From positions 1-25,483 of the forward strand of contig CAWDNP010000009.1 of the NCBI GenBank assembly GCA_963803755.1: a stretch of 25,483 nt of DNA. The letters run 5' to 3'. Below, piece by piece: positions 20,907 through 25,483 of this stretch (positions within the stretch are counted from its first letter, which is position 1; each line of letters begins with the position of its first letter). Both the position numbers and the translations under genes were made by a program. The notes under the pieces were generated by a model, which searched no databases, was not told where the DNA came from, and saw only the letters and a program-made list of their open reading frames with translations. Source of the DNA: CAVUPF01 sp963803755 (lineage in GTDB: Bacteria; Actinomycetota; Thermoleophilia; Solirubrobacterales; 70-9).

Positions 20907-22790
20907 GTGAGTTCTCTCGCCCAACTACTCGACGAGCCGAACTTGCGCCGCCTCGCCGGCGCCCGCTCCTACGAGCGCGGTGTTGACTACGCGACCTCCG
21001 GCCAGGTGGCGCGACTGACTCGGAGCGAGGCAAGTGTAGAAGCCAGTGTGCAGGGCACCCATCGCTACCGGGTGGAGCTGTGGGAGGAGGACGGGAAGCT
21101 GAAGGCCTCTTGCTCCTGCCCGGTGGGACTCAGCGGCGCCTTCTGCAAGCACTGCGTCGCCACCGGCCTCGCGGCGCTTGAGGCGGGCGACGACGCGTCC
21201 GCGTCGATCTCGCTCGACGATGTCCGGGATCACCTCGCATCGCTTAAGAAGAGGGAGCTCATCGACCTACTGCTCGAGGAGGCACGCGAGGACGAGCGCC
21301 TCCTCGACCGCCTGCGCCTGCGAGCAGCTACGGGTAAGGGCGGCGTCGACATGGCCGCGTTTCGCGATGCGATTGACCGCGCCGTCGATCCCGGCGGCTT
21401 CGTCAGCTATGCCGAGGCCTACGACTACTCCCGCACCCTTGACGAGACGATCGGATCGCTTCGAGCCGTTCTCGCCGTCGGGCATGCGGCTGAGGCAGTC
21501 GACCTGATCGAGCACTGCTGTACGGCAATCGAACGTACCGGCGGGCGGGTCGATGACTCCGACGGCCATCTGAGTGTCGCCTTCGACAGCCTCCAGCGCC
21601 TCCACCTGGAGGCCTGCGAGCAGGCCGACCTCGACCCGGTCCGGCTCGCGGAGCGCCTCTTCGAGCGGATGATGGCGACCGATTACGAGCTCTTCTACGA
21701 CGCGATCGAGGTGTACGCGCCGCTGCTGGGGGAAATGGGCCGAAGGCGCTACGCGGAGCTTGTGCGGGCTGAGTGGGAACGCCTGCCGGCGCTGTGCCCG
21801 CAGGACGATCCTCGCGCGAAGCGCTCCGTGCCTTTCCTTGTGACCGGGGACGAACTATCAGAACGTAGCGGGCGCTTCCGGATCACTTACGCGATGAAGC
21901 TCCTGGCCGAGCAGTCCGGCGACGTGGACGACATGGTCGCCGTGCTCTCGCACGATCTCTCCTCGCCGTACTCATTCCTTCGCATCGCAGAGATCTATGC
22001 GGAAGCGGATCGCGGCGATGATGCGCTCGAGTGGGCGGAGCGGGGGATGGAGGCATTCTCCGACCAACCCGACTCCCGCCTCATAACCTTCCTGGCCGGT
22101 GCCCATCGGCAGCGGGGCGAGCACGATCAGTCGGCGGAGCTGATGTGGAGTCTTTTCGATGCCCATCCAGGCCTTGGCTCCTACGAAGATCTCAAGCCGT
22201 ATGCGGAGGAAGCCGGGAGTTGGGATGAGATGTGCGGCCGTGCCCTCGATGTGCTCGGAGACCGGATCGCCGCTTCGCAGGACGAGGGACGGGCGCGAGG
22301 TTATGGCTGGTCCTATCTTGACGCCACGGAGCTCGTACGCATCCGTTTCTGGGAGGGTGATGCGGCGGCCGCCCTTCGAGACGCACGGGAGGGCGGTTGC
22401 CGGCAAGAGGTCTGGCTGGCGCTCGCCGAGGCCCTCGAGGAGGCCGAGCCCTGGGAGGCCCTGATCATCTATCGCGAGCAGGTCGAGCCGACGATCGAAC
22501 GCAAGACCAAGGCCGGCTACCGCGATGCCACCAATCTACTCGTCAAGGTCCGAGATTTGATGGCCCGAACAGGACACGCGGTCGAGTTCCCGGCGTACCT
22601 GGAGCAGATCCGAGAGGCGCACAAGCAGAAGCGCAACCTAATGAAGCTTCTTGCGGAGCTGGAAGGCCAGCGCTCTGCTCAGCCGAGCTCGTCGAGCAGT
22701 TCGCCGACCCGACGCCCGACCTCCTCTCGGGTGGCGCGGACCTCCTCCAGCGGGCGGTCCTTGGGATCGGGAAGGTCCCAGTCGAGGTAA
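20907..22790 (+). CDS. SWIM zinc-finger protein with long helical (DUF6880-like) C-terminal part
   Basis: A 627-aa protein. SWIM zinc finger C69xC71x8C80xH82 (CSCPVGLSGAFCKHC) follows a small domain starting LDEPNLRRLAGARSYERG. The rest is helical: FRDAIDRAVDPGGFVSYAEA, many short helix pairs resembling tetratricopeptide units, and a basic end KRNLMKLL. The C-terminal region fits what I recall of DUF6880. SWIM fingers bind DNA or proteins; no catalytic motif is visible. GTG 20907 is chosen because the finger domain begins there and CAAAAT lies 8 nt upstream; the longer open frame is antisense to the DUF2293 gene. The last 37 codons, Ser/Arg-rich, run 112 nt into the opposite-strand arsC, suggesting loss of the original stop. 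Confidence 0.8.
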   Translation: MSSLAQLLDEPNLRRLAGARSYERGVDYATSGQVARLTRSEASVEASVQGTHRYRVELWEEDGKLKASCSCPVGLSGAFCKHCVATGLAALEAGDDASASISLDDVRDHLASLKKRELIDLLLEEAREDERLLDRLRLRAATGKGGVDMAAFRDAIDRAVDPGGFVSYAEAYDYSRTLDETIGSLRAVLAVGHAAEAVDLIEHCCTAIERTGGRVDDSDGHLSVAFDSLQRLHLEACEQADLDPVRLAERLFERMMATDYELFYDAIEVYAPLLGEMGRRRYAELVRAEWERLPALCPQDDPRAKRSVPFLVTGDELSERSGRFRITYAMKLLAEQSGDVDDMVAVLSHDLSSPYSFLRIAEIYAEADRGDDALEWAERGMEAFSDQPDSRLITFLAGAHRQRGEHDQSAELMWSLFDAHPGLGSYEDLKPYAEEAGSWDEMCGRALDVLGDRIAASQDEGRARGYGWSYLDATELVRIRFWEGDAAAALRDAREGGCRQEVWLALAEALEEAEPWEALIIYREQVEPTIERKTKAGYRDATNLLVKVRDLMARTGHAVEFPAYLEQIREAHKQKRNLMKLLAELEGQRSAQPSSSSSSPTRRPTSSRVARTSSSGRSLGSGRSQSR

Positions 22791-23068
22791 CGCTTCCCGG
22801 GAATGAATGGGCACTCGTCACCGCAGCCCATCGTCACCACGATGTCGGCCCACTCGGCATCCTCGTCGGTGAGCTCGCGCGGCAGGTGGGTGCTCAGGTC
22901 GATTCCCAGCTCGCGCATCGCCTCGACCACCTCGGGGTGGACGCGGTCGCCAGGGGCGGTCCCGGCCGAGCGCGCCTCGTGGCGATTAGCCGCGTCGCGG
23001 GCGAAGAGCGCCTCGCTCATCTGCGAGCGCCCGGCGTTATGGAGGCAGACGAAGAGGACCCGTGCCAT
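22679..23068 (-). CDS. arsC: Arsenate reductase, low-molecular-weight phosphatase type
   Basis: Reduces arsenate to arsenite in the cytosol, using thioredoxin or, in actinobacteria, often mycothiol/mycoredoxin. The 129-aa protein has the CX5R P-loop C8LHNAGR14 at the N-terminus, the HPEVVEAMRELGIDLSTHLPREL stretch split here as HPEVVEAM and LGIDLS, and TMGCGDECPFIPGKR with further cysteines, then the DWDLPDP acid loop. ATG 23068 overlaps the aquaporin stop as TGATG, so it is the last gene of arsR-aquaporin-arsC. Its 3' part overlaps the convergent SWIM gene by 112 nt. Confidence 0.93.
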   Translation of the reverse strand: MARVLFVCLHNAGRSQMSEALFARDAANRHEARSAGTAPGDRVHPEVVEAMRELGIDLSTHLPRELTDEDAEWADIVVTMGCGDECPFIPGKRYLDWDLPDPKDRPLEEVRATREEVGRRVGELLDELG

Positions 23069-23811
23069 CAGCCCTTACCGGCCGCGACCGTCGATGGGGC
23101 GATCTCGTCCGCTCCGGGAACGTCTTCGGTCGGTCGGCTCGGTTGGTGCTCGCCGCGCACCAGCTGGTAGGCAAAGGCTCCGATCGCCGCACCGGCGATC
23201 GGAGCGACTATGTAGATCCAGAGGTCGTGTAGTTCGCCGGAGACGAGGGCGGGTCCGATCGAGCGCGCCGGGTTCATCGAGGCGCCGGTGATCGGGCCGC
23301 CGAAGAGGGCGTCGAGGCCGATCACGCCGCCGATCGCGATCGCTGCGCCGGCGCCGACCGCGCGGGTGTCGGTTGCCACGGCCATGATCGTGAACATCAG
23401 GAAGGCAGTGAGGACGGCCTCATAGACAAGGGCGCTGCCGGCGCCGACCGTGGGCAGCGTGGTGCCGAGCGCCGCCGGCTGGCTGGGCCAGACCGCCGCC
23501 AGCAGGGCGGCGGCGGCGATTGCGCCGAGCAGCTGGGCGCAGATGTAGGCGAGCGCCTCGCGGGCCGGGAAGTGGCGGGTGAGGGTGAAGGTGAGGGTCA
23601 CCGAGGGGTTGAGGTGGGCCCCGGAGAGGTGGCCGGTCGCATAGACCATCGCCATGATCACCAGGCCGAAGACGAGGGCGATGCCGACCGTGCCAAGGGA
23701 ACCGGGGTGCTCGGCCTCGGTGATAATCGCGCCGCAGCCGGCGAAGACCAGGGTAAAGGCGCCGATCGCCTCGGCGGCGGCGCGACGGGGAAGGTCGGGG
23801 CGACCGTCCAT
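23068..23811 (-). CDS. Aquaporin/glycerol-facilitator family channel in an arsenic operon (AqpS-like)
   Basis: A 247-aa six-helix membrane channel of the MIP family. Its two pore half-helices carry NPS (68-70, GAHLNPSVT) in place of the first NPA, and NPA (180-182, GASMNPARS). It lies between arsR and arsC: its start is 8 nt after the arsR stop, with GGAGAGG as ribosome site, and its stop overlaps arsC. In Sinorhizobium meliloti the aquaglyceroporin AqpS replaces the ArsB pump and lets arsenite made by ArsC leave down its gradient; the same role is inferred here. No ArsB or Acr3 gene is seen in the window. Water or glycerol transport remains an alternative. Confidence 0.9.
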   Translation of the reverse strand: MDGRPDLPRRAAAEAIGAFTLVFAGCGAIITEAEHPGSLGTVGIALVFGLVIMAMVYATGHLSGAHLNPSVTLTFTLTRHFPAREALAYICAQLLGAIAAAALLAAVWPSQPAALGTTLPTVGAGSALVYEAVLTAFLMFTIMAVATDTRAVGAGAAIAIGGVIGLDALFGGPITGASMNPARSIGPALVSGELHDLWIYIVAPIAGAAIGAFAYQLVRGEHQPSRPTEDVPGADEIAPSTVAAGKG

Positions 23812-23819
23812 CCCTCTCC

Positions 23820-24209
23820 TCAGCAGCAGGCGGGCGCTGTGGAGACTCGGCCCCGGCGGGCCGGGGCGGCGACCCGCGCCGGCGCTGAGAAGACCTGGCG
23901 CACCGCGTCAAGTGCCCCAGGCACGAGGCAGAAGTAGCTGTAGGTGCCGCGAGCCTCGCGCTCGACCAGCCCCGCCTCGACCAGCTGCTTGAGGTGGTGG
24001 CTGACGGTCCCCTGGGAGAGCCCGAGCAGCGGCTGTACCTCACAGACGCAGACCGGCTCCCCGCCCGCCCGCAGCAGCAGGTTGACGATCCGCAGCCGGT
24101 GGCGGTCGGCCAACGCCTTCAGGACCGCCTCCATCTCGGCGGCTCGCCCTTCAGCAAGCGAGGAGCCGGCCAGCGGCGTGCAGCACTCGATCACGGGCAG
24201 CTCGGGCAC
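23820..24209 (-). CDS. arsR: ArsR/SmtB-family arsenite-responsive repressor
   Basis: A 129-aa winged-helix repressor controlling the aquaporin-arsC genes behind it. Seen: ALADRHRLRIVNLLL, the As(III)-site-like motif EPVCVCEVQ (compare ELCVCDL of classical ArsR), the recognition helix SQGTVSHHLKQLVEAGLV and the wing EREARGTYSYF. Extra Cys pairs occur at the N-terminus (IECCTPL) and at the very C-terminus (APACC), either of which may add metal ligands. The GTG 24209 start has TAAGCT 6 nt upstream and no Shine-Dalgarno, so it is probably leaderless. An array of TTCAT/ATGAA half-sites lies just upstream (24227-24248). Binding of As(III) should release repression. Confidence 0.92.
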   Translation of the reverse strand: MPELPVIECCTPLAGSSLAEGRAAEMEAVLKALADRHRLRIVNLLLRAGGEPVCVCEVQPLLGLSQGTVSHHLKQLVEAGLVEREARGTYSYFCLVPGALDAVRQVFSAPARVAAPARRGRVSTAPACC

Positions 24210-24215
24210 GGTGGG

Positions 24216-24248
24216 AGCTTAGCAAATTCATTGATGAACTTCGATGAA
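24216..24248 (-). promoter_or_regulatory. arsR promoter with ArsR operator half-sites
   Basis: TTCATTGATGAA (24227-24238) is an inverted repeat of TTCAT/ATGAA around 2 nt. A further ATGAA occurs at 24244-24248. Minus-strand TAAGCT (24221-24216) is the candidate -10, 6 nt before GTG 24209. The half-sites would cover the -35/spacer region, a standard position for repression. Confidence 0.55.
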
Positions 24249-24352
24249 GACATGGATTAGGGCACACGGGCACGCCAAGTGCGTGCGCGCCAAGGTGCCT
24301 CACGTGGGAGGCCAAATATTGAGAAAAATCGGCAAATTTCTTCAGCATTGTC

Positions 24353-24358
24353 TAGCCT
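24353..24358 (+). promoter_or_regulatory. Candidate -10 (TAGCCT) for the leaderless HTH gene
   Basis: TAGCCT ends exactly 7 nt before ATG 24366, with no ribosome site between. The 60 bases upstream (24301-24360) are unusually AT-rich for this window. No clear -35 at 16-18 bp. Confidence 0.4.
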
Positions 24359-24365
24359 GATCATC

Positions 24366-25070
24366 ATGCCGAGTGTCACCAAGAGTAAGGAGCTGGTCGA
24401 GAACATCATCCGGTTGCGCCGTGCCGAGCGCGTGCCCGCAGTGGTCGATGACGTATCACCGGTTCGCCGTGATCTGGAGTCCCAACTCAGCCCGACTCTC
24501 TCCCGTTCTCGCACCGCTCGAATCCTCGGGGTGAGTCAGACCGCCCTCGATCGCTGGGTCGCTGCCGGGCAGATTCCGATCGTCCTCACTCCAGGCGGGC
24601 GCCGTGAGGTGCCGCGGCAGTTCGTGATCGAGGTCGGGGAAGCGATCGGCGAGCTGAGGAGGAGGGGGCGCAGGGGCCATCTCCTCGCTGCCGCGCTGGC
24701 CGATCGGCGAGACGGCGCGAAGTCTGTTGCGGTGCCTTCCCCAGGGGGATGTCGCCCTCGGACCCTCCCGCCATTCGGCCACCAGACCGCCGAGCGGCGT
24801 GGTTTGGCCTATCACGCCATCGTCGCGGAGCGCTTGAACGAGCAGATGGTCGAAGGGGCGCGGGAGCGGGTCGAGCGGTTGACCTCCGAGGGGCATTTGC
24901 ACCCCCGCTATGCCGAGCAATGGCACAAGCTTCTCTCCCGACCGCTCCCCGAGATATCCCGCGCGATCGCAGCAGATGGTGAAGAAGGACAGGACCTGCG
25001 CCAGAACAGCCCGTTCGCGGGGGTGCTCAACGAGCAGGAGCGCCACCGGATTATCGAAGCGATTCGTTGA
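24366..25070 (+). CDS. Helix-turn-helix protein, first gene of a putative HTH/nucleotidyltransferase module
   Basis: A 234-aa protein from ATG 24366. Around residues 47-85 is a MerR/excisionase-like HTH: SRSRTARILGVSQTALDRW, then VAAGQIPIVLTPGGRREVP. The N-terminus is charged (TKSKELVENIIRLRRAERV) and the C-terminal half is helical and rich in Arg/Glu, with ERVERLTSEGHLHPRYAEQW and NEQERHRIIEAIR. I do not recognise a named family for the whole protein. It ends 4 nt before a nucleotidyltransferase gene on the same strand, an arrangement like AbiEi/AbiEii-style or MNT-type toxin-antitoxin pairs, where the HTH partner represses and neutralises. That role is inference. It is divergent from arsR. 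Confidence 0.7.
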   Translation: MPSVTKSKELVENIIRLRRAERVPAVVDDVSPVRRDLESQLSPTLSRSRTARILGVSQTALDRWVAAGQIPIVLTPGGRREVPRQFVIEVGEAIGELRRRGRRGHLLAAALADRRDGAKSVAVPSPGGCRPRTLPPFGHQTAERRGLAYHAIVAERLNEQMVEGARERVERLTSEGHLHPRYAEQWHKLLSRPLPEISRAIAADGEEGQDLRQNSPFAGVLNEQERHRIIEAIR

Positions 25071-25074
25071 GGCC

Positions 25075-25483
25075 GTGCGCCGCCGAGAGCTCGAGCACAT
25101 CATCCGAGCCGCATCCGCCGTCGCCGAAGACAACGAGCTCGCCGTCGTCGGGAGCCAGGCGATTCTCGGCCAGTTCCCTTCTGTTCCCGAGTCGCTGCTC
25201 ATCTCGCGCGATGCGGACGTCTATCCGCGTAACCACCCCGAGCGAGGCGACGAGATCGAGGACAGCCTCGGCAACGGCTCGTATTTCGATGCAACTTACG
25301 GCTACTACGCACATGCCGTCGGTCCGGAGACGGCGACAGCGCCCTCCGGCTGGAAGCGGCGGCTGGTTCCGATCCGGAACGAGAACACCGGCGGGGCGAC
25401 GGGCTGGTGCCTTGAGATCCACGATCTGCTGCTGTCCAAGTGCGTTGCCGGGCGGGAACGGGATTGGGAGTTTGTCGAGGAGG
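25075..25483 (+). CDS. Nucleotidyltransferase-fold protein (DUF6036-like), 3' end outside window
   Basis: A GTG at 25075 opens a frame that runs off the right edge after 136 codons. It reads VRRRELEHIIRAASAVAED, AVVGSQAILGQFPS, SRDADVYPRN, LEIHDLLLSKCVAGRERDW. The GS motif followed by DxD (DAD) and a later Lys/Arg-Asp helix is the signature of minimal nucleotidyltransferases, as in AbiEii and DUF6036-type proteins. Such enzymes add nucleotides to tRNA or proteins, and several are toxins; the activity here is not known. It starts 4 nt after the HTH gene stop with at most a weak ribosome site, so coupling is likely. Frame and composition support a real gene despite the missing end. Confidence 0.72.
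   Translation, partial: MRRRELEHIIRAASAVAEDNELAVVGSQAILGQFPSVPESLLISRDADVYPRNHPERGDEIEDSLGNGSYFDATYGYYAHAVGPETATAPSGWKRRLVPIRNENTGGATGWCLEIHDLLLSKCVAGRERDWEFVEE

Noticed and set aside
18763..25483. Second attachment site copied from the tRNA-Phe 3' end
   Set aside because: I looked for the T-arm/acceptor sequence downstream and found no convincing copy in the window.

Overview
The window is GC-rich chromosomal DNA from an actinobacterium, most likely of the class Thermoleophilia (Solirubrobacterales or Gaiellales type). Supporting signs are the high GC, frequent GTG starts, actinobacterial versions of AccA, the DtxR/MntR regulator and ArsR, and secreted PKD/beta-propeller proteins with basic C-terminal domains. 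The taxon is inferred from gene style only.

Layout. 1-1436: sulfate activation (3' part of sat, then cysC). 1456-2265: PHP phosphoesterase on the minus strand. 2349-4266: secreted repeat/PKD protein broken by two one-base frameshifts. 4365-6122: biotin-carrying acyl-CoA carboxylase alpha chain. 6168-6851: dehalogenase-like HAD protein (minus). 6962-9001: succinyl-CoA ligase sucC-sucD; one extra G makes them look like a single fused gene. 9067-10746: secreted YVTN-propeller/PKD protein. 10796-11899: PLP aminotransferase. 11896-12607: Mn-type DtxR-family regulator (frameshifted, minus). 12723-13538: Cof-like HAD phosphatase (minus), divergent from the tightly packed set folP, MrfA-like helicase, SLOG protein (13564-17158). 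17274-18613: exported GH15-like protein (frameshifted, minus). 18690-18762: tRNA-Phe(GAA).

Downstream of the tRNA the character changes to accessory DNA: a decayed tyrosine-recombinase C-terminus pointing at the tRNA, a DUF2442 gene, a MazE/MazF-type toxin-antitoxin pair, a DUF2293 gene divergent from a SWIM zinc-finger gene, an arsenic operon arsR-aquaporin-arsC (minus), and at the right edge an HTH protein followed by a truncated nucleotidyltransferase of toxin-antitoxin style.

Two patterns cut across the window. First, five single-base indels, all in G or C runs, break four genes. Correcting each run by one base restores a divisible length and a sensible protein, so base-calling or assembly error is the simplest explanation. 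Second, at least seven genes have a TANNNT hexamer 6-9 nt before the start codon and no Shine-Dalgarno sequence, which points to widespread leaderless transcription. In one case (13551-13557) a symmetric -10 could serve both divergent genes.

No CRISPR array, complete insertion sequence, rRNA or riboswitch was seen. No stretch over about 300 bases lacks a gene or gene remnant; the emptiest is 18763-19056, covered by the integrase remnant. The best candidates for less-described biology are the HTH/nucleotidyltransferase pair, the divergent SWIM/DUF2293 pair next to MazEF, and the aquaporin-based arsenic operon.
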